Of a DNA stretch of 44,773 nt, positions 35,758 through 44,039 are shown piece after piece. A model generated the notes under the pieces. The model saw only the letters and a list, made by a program, of their open reading frames with translations. It had not been told where the DNA came from and searched no databases. Position 1 is the stretch's first letter. Every line of letters starts with the position of its first letter. Origin of the DNA: an uncultured Opitutia bacterium (GTDB lineage: Bacteria; Verrucomicrobiota; Verrucomicrobiia; Opitutales; Opitutaceae). The stretch covers positions 1-44,773 of the forward strand of contig CAIOAO010000020.1 of the NCBI GenBank assembly GCA_903855985.1, read 5' to 3'. Position numbers and translations under genes: made by a program.

Positions 35758-35775
35758 CTTCTACCCCACAGCCCC

Positions 35776-37494
35776 ATGAGCACCCGCATTGTAGTTGATC
35801 CAGTCACCCGCATCGAAGGCCATCTCCGGATCGAGGCCGAAATCAAGGACGGCAAGATCGTTGACGCCTGGAGCGCCGGCACGATGGTGCGCGGCTTGGA
35901 GATCATCCTCAAGGGTCGCGACCCGCGCGACGCCTGGGCGTTCTGCGAGCGCGTCTGCGGCGTCTGCACCACGATCCACGCGCTGGCCTCCGTGCGCGCG
36001 GTCGAGGACGCCGTCGACATCAAGATCCCGCCGAACGCCGAGCTGATCCGGAACATCATGTTCTGCGCGCAGTACATGCAGGACCACGTCGTGCACTTCT
36101 ACCACCTCCACGCGCTGGACTGGGTGGACGTCGTCAGCGCCCTGAAGGCCAACCCCGCCGCCACGTCGACGCTGGCCCAGAGCATCTCGCACTGGCCCAA
36201 GAGCTCGCCGGGCTATTTCTCGGATATCCAGAAACGCCTGACGAAGTTCGTCGAGAGCGGCCAGCTGGGCATCTTCGCCAACGGCTACTGGGGCCACCCC
36301 GCGTACAAGCTCCCGCCCGAGGCCAACCTCATGGCGGTGGCGCATTACCTCGAGGCGCTCGAGTGGCAGAAGGAGATCGTCAAGATCCACACCATCTTCG
36401 GCGGCAAGAACCCGCACCCGAACTATCTGGTCGGCGGCATGCCGTGCTCGATCAACATCAACGAGGCGAACGCGATCAACGCCGAGCGCCTCGCGATGGT
36501 CGGCGACCTGCTCAAGCAGGGCCAGCAGTTCATCGAGCAGGTCTACATTCCCGACGTCCTCGCGGTCGCCCCGTTCTACCTGGACTGGGCGGGCATCGGT
36601 GGCGGCCTGGACAACTACCTCTGTTACGGCGACCTGCCGACCAACGGCTTCTCCGACATCAGCAGCTACAAGTTCCCGCGCGGCGCCATCCTGGGCCGCG
36701 ACCTGAGCACCGTGCACCCGGTGGACCCGCGCGACGACACGGGCATCCAGGAATTCATCGACCACTCGTGGTACGAATACGAGGGCGCCGCCGCCGGCCT
36801 GCATCCGTGGAAGGGCGAGACGAAGCTCAAGTATTCCGGCCCCAAGCCGCCCTACGCCAATCTCGACACCGACGCGAAGTACAGCTGGCTGAAGACGCCG
36901 CGCTGGAAGGGCCACGCCATGGAGGTCGGCCCGCTCTCCCGCATGCTCGTCGGCTACGCCGCGGGCAATGCCGAGATCAAAGACGCCGTCACCGCGACGC
37001 TGGGCGCCCTCAACGCGCCCCCTTCGGTCCTCTTCTCGACGCTCGGCCGCACCGCGGCCCGCGCCATCGAGTCGCAACTCGCCGCCCGCTGGGGCCTGGA
37101 TTTCTACAACCAGCTCCTCGCGAACATCAAGGCGGGCGACACCCGGACCTTCACGCGCGAAAAGTGGGAGCCGTCCTCCTGGCCGAAGCAGGCCAAGGGC
37201 GTCGGCACCTGCGAGGCGCCCCGCGGCGCACTCGCGCACTGGATCGTCATCAACGAGCAGAAGATCGAGAATTACCAGCTGGTCGTCCCGAGCACCTGGA
37301 ACGCATCGCCCCGCGATGCCAAGGGTCAGCGCTCCGCCTACGAGGCCTCGCTCATCGGCACCCCGGTGCACGATCCCCAACAGCCGCTGGAGATCATCCG
37401 CACGATCCACTCGTTCGATCCCTGCCTCGCCTGTGCAGTGCACCTGTACGAGGACAAGAAGGAAATCGCCCGCCACGATGTGATGGTCAACTGA
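35776..37494 (+). CDS. hyaB: [NiFe] hydrogenase large subunit
   Basis: 572 residues, catalytic H2-oxidising subunit. Nickel-site cysteine pairs are ERVCGVCTTIHA near residue 61 and DPCLACAVH near residue 551. The His of the last motif is followed by a 16-residue extension, which the HyaD-type protease at 38313 would remove after metal insertion. DPVTRIEGHLRIE near residue 9 is the family's N-terminal motif. It starts 18 bp after the small subunit; no signal of its own, so it is co-exported with the small subunit. Confidence 0.97.
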   Translation: MSTRIVVDPVTRIEGHLRIEAEIKDGKIVDAWSAGTMVRGLEIILKGRDPRDAWAFCERVCGVCTTIHALASVRAVEDAVDIKIPPNAELIRNIMFCAQYMQDHVVHFYHLHALDWVDVVSALKANPAATSTLAQSISHWPKSSPGYFSDIQKRLTKFVESGQLGIFANGYWGHPAYKLPPEANLMAVAHYLEALEWQKEIVKIHTIFGGKNPHPNYLVGGMPCSININEANAINAERLAMVGDLLKQGQQFIEQVYIPDVLAVAPFYLDWAGIGGGLDNYLCYGDLPTNGFSDISSYKFPRGAILGRDLSTVHPVDPRDDTGIQEFIDHSWYEYEGAAAGLHPWKGETKLKYSGPKPPYANLDTDAKYSWLKTPRWKGHAMEVGPLSRMLVGYAAGNAEIKDAVTATLGALNAPPSVLFSTLGRTAARAIESQLAARWGLDFYNQLLANIKAGDTRTFTREKWEPSSWPKQAKGVGTCEAPRGALAHWIVINEQKIENYQLVVPSTWNASPRDAKGQRSAYEASLIGTPVHDPQQPLEIIRTIHSFDPCLACAVHLYEDKKEIARHDVMVN

Positions 37495-37510
37495 ACCGGA
37501 GGCCCACCCC

Positions 37511-38260
37511 ATGAACGCCTCGCACGATTACCAACGCGTCTACGTGTGGCAGCAGCCGGTGCGCTGGTTCCACTGGATCAATGCCCTCGCGATCATCACC
37601 CTCGGCGTCACCGGCTGGCTGATCACGCATCCGCCGGCCCTGATGAATTCCGGGGAGGCCTGGACGAGCTTCTGGTTCGGCAAGGTGCGCTTCGTGCACT
37701 TCGCCAGCGGCTACGTGCTGCTCGCGAACTTCCTGGTGCGGATCTACTGGTCCTTCGCCGGCAACAAGTACGCCAGCTGGCGCAACTTCCTGCCGCTGAC
37801 CAAGGCGCAGGTGCGCGAGGTCTGGCAGGTGCTCAAGGTCGACATCATGCAGTCGAGTGACAAGGCCGTGCATGCGCTCGGGCACAATGCCGTGGCCTAT
37901 TTCACCTATGCCGCCACGGGCTTGCTGACGGTTTTCCAAGTGGTCACCGGCTTCGCGCTCATGGCGCCGACGAGCCAGTCGTGGATCCCGCGCCTGTTCA
38001 CCTGGGTGACGCCCCTGTTCGGCAGCGAGGGCTCCGTGCGCACCTTCCATTACGCCGGCATGTGGCTGTTCGTCATCTTCACCTTCATCCATGTCTACCT
38101 CGTGTTCTACCACGACTACGTGGAGGGCCATGGCGTGATGTCCTCGATCATCGGCGGCTGGAAATTCATGGAGAAGCACAAGATCGCCGCGCAGGAAGCC
38201 ACCGGCATCTCGGGCCTGCCCACGAAATCCCGCAAGGCCGGATCGCGACCCAAGGCCTGA
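37511..38260 (+). CDS. hyaC: [NiFe] hydrogenase b-type cytochrome subunit
   Basis: 249 residues with four main membrane helices. It anchors the hydrogenase and passes electrons to (mena)quinone through two b haems. Histidines in VRWFHWINALA, VRFVHFASGYV, VHALGHNAVAYF and FTFIHVYLVFYHDYVEGHG fit the HyaC/HupC family pattern. Starts 16 bp after the large subunit. Its presence makes the enzyme a membrane-bound uptake hydrogenase of the Hyd-1/group 1d layout. Confidence 0.95.
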   Translation: MNASHDYQRVYVWQQPVRWFHWINALAIITLGVTGWLITHPPALMNSGEAWTSFWFGKVRFVHFASGYVLLANFLVRIYWSFAGNKYASWRNFLPLTKAQVREVWQVLKVDIMQSSDKAVHALGHNAVAYFTYAATGLLTVFQVVTGFALMAPTSQSWIPRLFTWVTPLFGSEGSVRTFHYAGMWLFVIFTFIHVYLVFYHDYVEGHGVMSSIIGGWKFMEKHKIAAQEATGISGLPTKSRKAGSRPKA

Positions 38261-38312
38261 CGGCCGGGCGGATCCTTCCGACTTGTCCCTCCCACCGTCC
38301 CAACCCCGCCCC

Positions 38313-38852
38313 ATGATCAGCCTGATTGACACCACACTCGTGGGGGAGGCCTTTGCGACCAGCGCCCCGGTCAATCCCGGCGACCGCATCCTGGTGCTCG
38401 GCATCGGCAATCTGCTGATGGGTGACGAGGGCGCGGGCGTGCATGCGCTGCGCTGGCTTGAGGCGGAGCCGCCGCTGGCGGGCGTCCGCCTGCTCGATGG
38501 CGGCACCGGCGGGGCCAACCTGCTGGGGGAATTTGAGGGCCGGCGGGCGGTCATCCTGATTGATGCGACCCGCGATGGCTCCGTGGCCGGCACCGTGGTC
38601 TACCGTCACCTCAAGCTGGGCCGGACCTTTGATCTGCCGAAGAGCCTGAGTGCGCATGACTTTGGCCTGAAGGATCTCTTCGCCGCCGCCGCCCTGATCG
38701 GCACGCTGCCGGAGATCCATCTCTACACGATCGCGGTGGAAACGCTTCACCCGATGTGCACGGTGCTGTCGCCGGAGGTGGAGGCCGCGATCCCGGAGGT
38801 TGTGCACTCGGTGCATGCGCTGGCCGCCCGGCTGTCTTCCTCGCTGGATTGA
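38313..38852 (+). CDS. hyaD: Hydrogenase maturation protease (HyaD/HybD family)
   Basis: 179 residues from the ATG at 38313 (a TTG at 38283 is in frame). Removes the C-terminal extension of the large subunit. VLGIGNLLMGDEGAGVHAL near residue 28 contains the nickel-sensing Glu of the HybD fold; DGGTGG and LIDATRDG follow, with the metal-binding His in the AHDFGLKDL region. Last gene of the hydrogenase operon. Confidence 0.95.
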   Translation: MISLIDTTLVGEAFATSAPVNPGDRILVLGIGNLLMGDEGAGVHALRWLEAEPPLAGVRLLDGGTGGANLLGEFEGRRAVILIDATRDGSVAGTVVYRHLKLGRTFDLPKSLSAHDFGLKDLFAAAALIGTLPEIHLYTIAVETLHPMCTVLSPEVEAAIPEVVHSVHALAARLSSSLD

Positions 38853-39028
38853 GCTGGTGGGATGGCCTGATTGGGCCGGCCCCTCAGAATCCTGCCCGGT
38901 CACGTTACCGTCTGTCCGACGGGGGTGGCGGCGCGCTTGCGCGCCACGTCCGGGGAAAACCGAGACGCGATCCTGTCCCAAGGTCTCCGCGGTTTGTCCC
39001 GGGCGGGTGGCGCCGGGCCAAAACTAAT

Positions 39029-39054
39029 CCGCCGCCCACTTCTGTGGGCGGCGG
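39029..39054 (-). terminator. Hairpin terminator after hupE
   Basis: A perfect 11-bp GC stem with a 4-nt loop (39029-39039 with 39044-39054) lies 30 bp past the hupE stop. On the minus strand an ATTAGTTTT stretch follows. It may also serve the convergent hydrogenase operon, whose last gene stops at 38852. The rest of 38853-39083 holds only a related GTGGCG...CGCGCCAC hairpin near 38927-38949. Confidence 0.75.
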
Positions 39055-39083
39055 AAAAACCACCTAACGAAATGAAGCGGGCC

Positions 39084-39665
39084 TCAGCTGGCGAGGAGCC
39101 CCGCGCCCACGGCCGCGATGCCCCAGCCGAGCAGGCGGGGAGCCCGCTCTGAGAGCCGGGCGGTGCCGAGACCCAGGCCGAGGCCGGAGGCGGCGAGAAG
39201 GGCGGTGGCGGCCACGAAACCGGCGCCATAGGCGAGTCCGCTGCTGGTGGCGGGCATTTCCGCCCCGTGGGCGAGACCGTGGAACATGGCAAAGATTGCG
39301 GCGAGCGTCACACTGGCGCCGAGCGGTAGGCGGCCGGCACAGGCCACGAGCAGGCCGAGCGCCAGCACGGAGGCGGCGAGGCCCTGGTCGAGGCCGGGGA
39401 TGACCCCGATGAAATGACCGCCAATGGCCGACAGCGCCATCACGCCAACAAAGGCGGCTGGCACACGCCAGCTGGCGCGACCCCCGAGTTGGGCGGCCCA
39501 CAGGCCGATGGCGATCATCGCGACGAGGTGATCCCAGCCGGTCAACGGGTGGGAGAAACCGCACGCGACACCATTGGCCTGCGCAGCGCCCGGGTGGGCC
39601 AGCGCGGCTGACGTGGCAGCAAGAAAGAGGGAGCCGGCAAGCAGGGAGGAAGATTTGGATTTCAT
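39084..39665 (-). CDS. hupE: HupE/UreJ-family membrane protein (probable nickel permease)
   Basis: 193 residues. A signal-like first helix ends SAALAHPG, and about six membrane helices follow. The HupE/UreJ motif HPLTGWDHLVAMIAIGLWA near residue 39 and FAMFHGLAHGAEMP near residue 127 carry the histidines thought to bind Ni. It probably supplies nickel for the hydrogenase. Divergent from the PocR-AraC regulator, with three repeat copies in between. Confidence 0.93.
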   Translation of the reverse strand: MKSKSSSLLAGSLFLAATSAALAHPGAAQANGVACGFSHPLTGWDHLVAMIAIGLWAAQLGGRASWRVPAAFVGVMALSAIGGHFIGVIPGLDQGLAASVLALGLLVACAGRLPLGASVTLAAIFAMFHGLAHGAEMPATSSGLAYGAGFVAATALLAASGLGLGLGTARLSERAPRLLGWGIAAVGAGLLAS

Positions 39666-39744
39666 GGGGTAGGGGAAGGGGGGTACGGCGTAGAGAGTAG
39701 TCGCAAACCCCCGCCGGTGCATCGCGGTTCTTGCCGTACACTCC

Positions 39745-39803
39745 GCACCAATTGTCCCGCACTTTTTGCGCATCACTTGGCGACTCCTGCGCATCAATTG
39801 TCC
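39745..39803 (-). promoter_or_regulatory. Triple repeat between hupE and the PocR-AraC gene
   Basis: Three copies lie at 39745-39757, 39770-39782 and 39791-39803, with TTG at 39752, 39777 and 39798, i.e. spacing 25 then 21 bp. They point as for hupE. The outer two share CAATTGTCC. The -10-like box is poor here (cggagt at the expected offset). The position, 52 bp before the regulator's start, also fits autoregulation. Confidence 0.68.
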
Positions 39804-39854
39804 TGCGGGCTGTGTTCGCTTGCCGGCCCGGGGGACGGGGCGTAACCGACAGTC

Positions 39855-40763
39855 ATGCCAGTACCCGACGCTCTCCGCCCGAAACGCACGCTCGTCGACC
39901 AGCTCCGCGCCTCGCCCATTTACCGCGACTATGCGAAGGCCTTCCGCGAGACCACGGGTCTGCCCCTGAACCTGCGCGAGCTCGAGAGCTTCGACCTGCC
40001 GTTTCACGGCGATCCGAATCAGAACCCCTTCTGCGAGCTGATGGCCGGCGCCAACCACACCTGTGCGGGCTGCCTGCAGCTGCAGCGGAAAGTGGAGGAG
40101 GGCGCGGGCGGGGAGGCAAAGACCCTCACGTGTTTTGCCGGACTGAGCGACTCGGCGGTCCCGGTCAAGGTGGGCGAAAACCTGGTGGCTTTCCTCCAGA
40201 CCGGGCAGATCCTGCTGCGCGAGCCGACCGCGGCCCAGTTGCAGAAGCTCTCGCGGGTGCTGCGAAAATACGGCGTGGCGACGGAGCTGGAAAGATACGA
40301 GGCGGCCTACCGCCGGAGCCGCGTGGTGCCGCAGCGGCAGTACCGCTCGATCCTGCAGCTCCTGACAATTTTTGCACAGCATCTCTCCACCCTGAGCAAC
40401 CAGCTGGTGGTCCAGGACGTGACGGAGGAGGCACCCGCCATCAGCCGCGCGCGGGCCTACATCACCGAGCACCACGGGGAGGAAATGACGCTCACGGGCG
40501 TGGCCCGGGCGGTGAACATGAGCGCCTTCTATTTCTGCAAGAGCTTCCGCAAGGCGACCGGGCTGACGTTCACCCATTATGTTGCCCGGGTGCGGGTCGA
40601 GAAGGTGAAAGACCTGCTGCTCAACCCGAACAAGCGGGTGAGCGAGGCGGCCTACGAGGCCGGCTTCCAGTCGCTGTCCCAGTTCAACCGCGTCTTCCGC
40701 CGCATTGCCGGGGAGCCGCCCTCGACGTACCGGGAGAAAGTGCGTTCCGGGGCGTTGACCTGA
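39855..40763 (+). CDS. PocR-domain AraC-family transcription regulator
   Basis: 302 residues. The N-terminal half (about 20-135) is a PocR-type sensory domain with four cysteines, C60, C70, C73 and C93 (FCELM..., HTCAGC, LTCFAGL), which could bind a metal, cluster or haem or act as a thiol switch. The C-terminal part (about 200-297) is an AraC/XylS DNA-binding domain with two helix-turn-helix units: MTLTGVARAVNMSAFYFCKSF and VSEAAYEAGFQSLSQFNRVFR. Such proteins typically bind direct repeats two helical turns apart. Its place beside hupE, next to three copies of the 21-bp-spaced motif, makes it the best candidate for the regulator of the repeat-bearing genes in this window. Confidence 0.92.
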   Translation: MPVPDALRPKRTLVDQLRASPIYRDYAKAFRETTGLPLNLRELESFDLPFHGDPNQNPFCELMAGANHTCAGCLQLQRKVEEGAGGEAKTLTCFAGLSDSAVPVKVGENLVAFLQTGQILLREPTAAQLQKLSRVLRKYGVATELERYEAAYRRSRVVPQRQYRSILQLLTIFAQHLSTLSNQLVVQDVTEEAPAISRARAYITEHHGEEMTLTGVARAVNMSAFYFCKSFRKATGLTFTHYVARVRVEKVKDLLLNPNKRVSEAAYEAGFQSLSQFNRVFRRIAGEPPSTYREKVRSGALT

Positions 40764-40780
40764 ACGCCGGCCCGGCCGTC

Positions 40781-41338
40781 TCAGGCCGGAGCGTGGTGCA
40801 GCGGATGGTGCTCGTGGTCCGCGGGGAGGGTCAGGGCCGAATGCTTGGGCTCAGGAACGGCTTTGTCTGATCCCTCGCGAAACTGGCAGATGGCGCAGAA
40901 GGACTGGATTTCGCGCTGGGCGATGTGGCTGAACACCTGCTCCAGGCAGGTCAGCGCCTCGTCCCGCTGCGGCGCGGTCAGGCCCGGGGCGAGCACCTGC
41001 GCCAGCACGAGACCCTCGCGCAGGGCCTGTCGCCCGGCCGAGAAATAGGCCAGGAGCGGATTGCGACCGCAGGGACAATGCGGTTCCGCGTGGCGGGTAT
41101 GAAGCCGGCGGGCCGACCAGATCCGCAGGGTCGAGAACACCTCATTCAACGTGGTGTCGAGCAGGTGGACCAGCGTGTCCGGATTGGCCAACGGCGAATT
41201 CATCCGCTCGATCCGCAGGAGGTTCTCCCAATTGGACCGAATGCAGGGGCGATGTGCCTCCAGGGCCTGCAATATGACCGTTTCCACAAATGAAAATATC
41301 CCAGAAAGCCCCGACTCCCGCTCATCACCGCTTGGCAA
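40781..41338 (-). CDS. Unknown Cys/His-rich protein convergent with the PocR-AraC gene
   Basis: Up to 185 residues, of no family I recognise. Mostly helical, with no membrane segment. It has CPCGRNPLLAYF in the middle, FCAICQF near residue 150 and a histidine-rich end (DHEHHPLHHAPA), so a metal or cluster site is possible. The start is uncertain: besides 41338, a GTG at 41287 and an ATG at 41203 are in frame, and a tentative repeat pair (TTG at 41332 and 41353) favours a later one. It lies 17 bp from the regulator's stop. A partner or sensor role is a guess. Confidence 0.65.
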   Translation of the reverse strand: MPSGDERESGLSGIFSFVETVILQALEAHRPCIRSNWENLLRIERMNSPLANPDTLVHLLDTTLNEVFSTLRIWSARRLHTRHAEPHCPCGRNPLLAYFSAGRQALREGLVLAQVLAPGLTAPQRDEALTCLEQVFSHIAQREIQSFCAICQFREGSDKAVPEPKHSALTLPADHEHHPLHHAPA

Positions 41339-41378
41339 ATGGTGGCTGTCTTTTGTTGTGCGCGGATTGTCCCCGGCC

Positions 41379-42668
41379 TCACCCGCCCGGGTGCAGGGTC
41401 CGGCAGTCGCGCTCCAGTTCCGCCCGGAAGTCGGGATGCGCGATCGAAATCAGGGCGGCGGCACGTTCCCGCAGCGTCCGGCCATGGAGGTTCACCGGCC
41501 CGTACTCCGTGACCACCCAGTGCACGTGGCCGCGTGTGGTGACCACGCCGGCCCCGGCCGCGAGCTGGAAGGAAATGCGCGACACGCGGCCGCTGGCGGC
41601 CGTCGAGGGCAGCGCGATGATCGGCCGGCCGCCCGGTGACAGCGCGGCGCCGCGGATGAAGTCCATCTGGCCGCCGATGCCGGAGTAGATCCGGTGCCCG
41701 ATGGAGTCGGCGCAGACCTGGCCGGTGAGGTCGATCTGGATCGCGGAGTTGATGGCGACCACCTTCGGATTCCGGCGGATCACCGAGGTGTCGTTTGTCC
41801 AGTCGCAGGGATGGAAGGCGACCAGGGGGTTGTCATGGACGAAATCGAAGAGCCGGCGGGTGCCATTGATGAAGCTGGTGACGATGCGGCCGGGGGAGAC
41901 CGCCTTGAGGCGGTTGGTGATGACGCCGGCCTCGACCAGGTCCACGACGCCGTCGGAAAACATCTCGGTATGAATCCCCAGGTCATGCTTGCCGTGCAGG
42001 CGGGCGAGCACGGCGTCGGGAATGCCCCCGATGCCCATCTGGAGGGTGGAACCGTCCTCCACGAGTCCGGCCACCAGCTCCCCGATGCGGGCCTCGACGA
42101 CGGTTTCGGGGGCGGGCCGGTGCTCGACCAGGGGCCGGTCGGTGGCCACGAAGGCATCGATCTGGTCGAACGGGAGGACGTTGTTGCCGTGGGTGCGCGG
42201 CATCTGCTCGTTGATTTCCGCAATGATCACGCGGGCGGTCGTGGCCGCGGCGCGGGCAGCGTCGCAGGAGGTGCCCAGCGAGCACATGCCATGGCGGTCG
42301 GGGGGCGAAACCTGCAGCAGGGCGACGTCGAGCGGCACACTGCCGCTCAGGAACAGGGCGGGGATGTCGGACAGGAAGATCGGGATGAAGTCGGCGCGGT
42401 CCTCGGCGACGGCCTGGCGCAGCGGGGCGCCGGTAAAGAGGGACACCGAGCGGAATTCACGCTCGCGGCCGCTCGCGGCAAACGGCGCGGGCCCGGCGGT
42501 GTGCAGGTGGTAAAGCTTCACCCCTTCGAGGTCATGCCGGGCGCACAGCGCCTCGATCAACGGGGCGGGCGTGGCGCAGGCCCCGTGGATGAAGACATTG
42601 GTGCCGCTCCGGACAAAAGCGGCGGCATCAGCGGGTGACACGGCGGAGGATTTCCAGTCGGGACTCAT
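41379..42668 (-). CDS. Acetyl-CoA hydrolase/4-hydroxybutyrate-type CoA-transferase
   Basis: 429 residues, cytoplasmic. Family I-type CoA-transferase: an N-terminal Rossmann-like half (VFIHGACATPAPLIEAL) and a C-terminal half with LQMGIGGIPDAVL. The catalytic glutamate is likely in GIHTEMFSDGVVDL (about residue 242), as in acetyl-CoA hydrolases and 4-hydroxybutyrate CoA-transferases. IGGQMDFIRGA and VVTEYGPVNL also fit. It could exchange CoA between acetate and other short acids in fermentation. AT-rich DNA (TTAATATTATT) just upstream may hold its promoter. I see no convincing 21-bp repeat pair. Confidence 0.92.
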   Translation of the reverse strand: MSPDWKSSAVSPADAAAFVRSGTNVFIHGACATPAPLIEALCARHDLEGVKLYHLHTAGPAPFAASGREREFRSVSLFTGAPLRQAVAEDRADFIPIFLSDIPALFLSGSVPLDVALLQVSPPDRHGMCSLGTSCDAARAAATTARVIIAEINEQMPRTHGNNVLPFDQIDAFVATDRPLVEHRPAPETVVEARIGELVAGLVEDGSTLQMGIGGIPDAVLARLHGKHDLGIHTEMFSDGVVDLVEAGVITNRLKAVSPGRIVTSFINGTRRLFDFVHDNPLVAFHPCDWTNDTSVIRRNPKVVAINSAIQIDLTGQVCADSIGHRIYSGIGGQMDFIRGAALSPGGRPIIALPSTAASGRVSRISFQLAAGAGVVTTRGHVHWVVTEYGPVNLHGRTLRERAAALISIAHPDFRAELERDCRTLHPGG

Positions 42669-42908
42669 GGGAGGATAAGTTAATATTATTCTGGGCGGAT
42701 CATCCGGGAAGCGAAGCGCCGATGCTGGGCTTGGAATGGGAAATTGTCCGCATTTTTTGTGGTCCATGGGCGAGGGCGGATTTTAGACGGGCCGGAGGCG
42801 CGTCCCGATGGGCCCAGCCCGGGCCGCGAAAACGCCCGGTTTCCAGCGGTTTTGAGGTGCGGAAATGAACCTTGCCCGGCGGCGGCCCGCTGGCCACGGT
42901 GCGCGGCA

Positions 42909-43487
42909 GTGAAAATCGGATTTCTCGGCGGGAGCTTCGACCCCGTGCATTTCGGCCACCTGATGGCCGCGCAGGACGCCTACGAGCAAAACCAGCTCGA
43001 CCGGCTCATCCTCGTACCCGCGGCCCAGGCCCCGTTGAAGAACAACGATGTGCAGTCCACGGCGGAAGACCGCCTGGCCTTGCTGCGGGCCGCGGTGGAG
43101 TGGGACCAGCGGTTTGAAATTTCTGACGTCGAGCTGCGGCGGGGCGGGGTGAGCTACACGATCGACTCCGTCCGGCACTTTCGCGCGCTGTACCCGAATG
43201 ACGAGCTGTACTGGATCATTGGCGGCGACCAGCTGCCCAAGCTCCACCTGTGGAAGGACATCAAGGAACTCGCGAAGCTGGTGGAGTTCATCTTCCTCGA
43301 GCGGCCGGGTCATCCGGTGAAGGCCGTGCCGGACATCCCCGGGCTGCGCCTGCGCCGCTGCGACGGTCATTTGCTCGCCATCAGCTCCACGGAGCTGCGG
43401 GACCGGGTGAAACGGGACCTGTCGCTGGACTATTTTGTCCCGCACAAGGCGATTGTATATATCCGCGACCACCGTCTTTATCGCTAA
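42909..43487 (+). CDS. nadD: Nicotinate-nucleotide adenylyltransferase
   Basis: 192 residues from a GTG at 42909. Makes deamido-NAD from nicotinate mononucleotide and ATP. KIGFLGGSFDPVHFGHL at the N-terminus contains the nucleotidyltransferase HxGH motif (HFGH), and ISSTELRDRVK near the end is the ISST(E/x)hR motif. Length is normal. It is followed 5 bp later by rsfS, a common bacterial pairing. Confidence 0.97.
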   Translation: MKIGFLGGSFDPVHFGHLMAAQDAYEQNQLDRLILVPAAQAPLKNNDVQSTAEDRLALLRAAVEWDQRFEISDVELRRGGVSYTIDSVRHFRALYPNDELYWIIGGDQLPKLHLWKDIKELAKLVEFIFLERPGHPVKAVPDIPGLRLRRCDGHLLAISSTELRDRVKRDLSLDYFVPHKAIVYIRDHRLYR

Positions 43488-43492
43488 TCTAC

Positions 43493-43927
43493 ATGAAGGG
43501 AAAAAAATCAAACGCACTGTCGCTGGTTAAACTCTGCTGCCAGGCCCTGGACGAAAAGAAGGCCGTGGACCTGCAGGTCCTCGACGTGAGCGCACAGTCC
43601 TCGATCACCGACTACCTCGTGCTGGCCACGGGCACGTCGGAACCGCACCTTCGCGCCTTGCGCGTCGAACTCGAGAAGGCGATCGATGCGAGCCAGCATC
43701 CCATCCTCGGCATGGAAACCGCCCAGGAAAGCGGCTGGATCGTGGTCGATGTCTTTGACGTGATGATCCATCTCTTTACCGCCGATGCCCGGGCCAAATA
43801 CGGCCTGGAGAACCTGTGGAAGGACGCGGTGAGCGTGTCCGTGCCCAAACTTCTGGGGATCGCCCCCAAGGCAAAAAAGCGCAAGCCGGCAGCTGCGCCC
43901 AAGAAACGCAAAAAAGCCGCCAAATAA
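43493..43927 (+). CDS. rsfS: Ribosomal silencing factor RsfS
   Basis: 144 residues. RsfS binds ribosomal protein uL14 and blocks subunit joining when nutrients are short. Family marks are DVSAQSSITDYLVLATGTS near residue 32 and the MIHLFTADARAKYGLENLW stretch. The last 25 residues form a Lys/Ala/Pro tail (KAKKRKPAAAPKKRKKAAK) beyond the core, which is unusual and likely nucleic-acid-binding. Operon with nadD. Confidence 0.95.
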   Translation: MKGKKSNALSLVKLCCQALDEKKAVDLQVLDVSAQSSITDYLVLATGTSEPHLRALRVELEKAIDASQHPILGMETAQESGWIVVDVFDVMIHLFTADARAKYGLENLWKDAVSVSVPKLLGIAPKAKKRKPAAAPKKRKKAAK

Positions 43928-43988
43928 CGGCTTGATCCCCGTGGGCTCAACGGGCGCCTTGGTTTGTAAAATTCCCTTAAGATTGGGG

Positions 43989-44019
43989 TCAAAATATAGG
44001 TGATATTACCTATATTTGA
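43989..44019. other. AT-rich imperfect palindrome after rsfS
   Basis: TCAAAATATAGG (43989-44000) is repeated inverted at 44009-44019 with one base missing. It lies in AT-rich DNA unlike the GC-rich surroundings. It could be a regulator site or a weak terminator. Confidence 0.4.
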
Positions 44020-44039
44020 TCCATTCCTGTGGAAATTTA

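Noticed and set aside
4422-39803. FNR/CRP-type explanation for the repeats
   Set aside because: The sites are direct repeats with a 21-bp period, not TTGAT-N4-ATCAA or TGTGA-N6-TCACA palindromes.
42724-42750. TTGGAA and AATTGTCC near the CoA-transferase promoter
   Set aside because: The two TTG cores are 13 bp apart, not 21, and one lacks the GC element, so they are not counted as a regulon pair.
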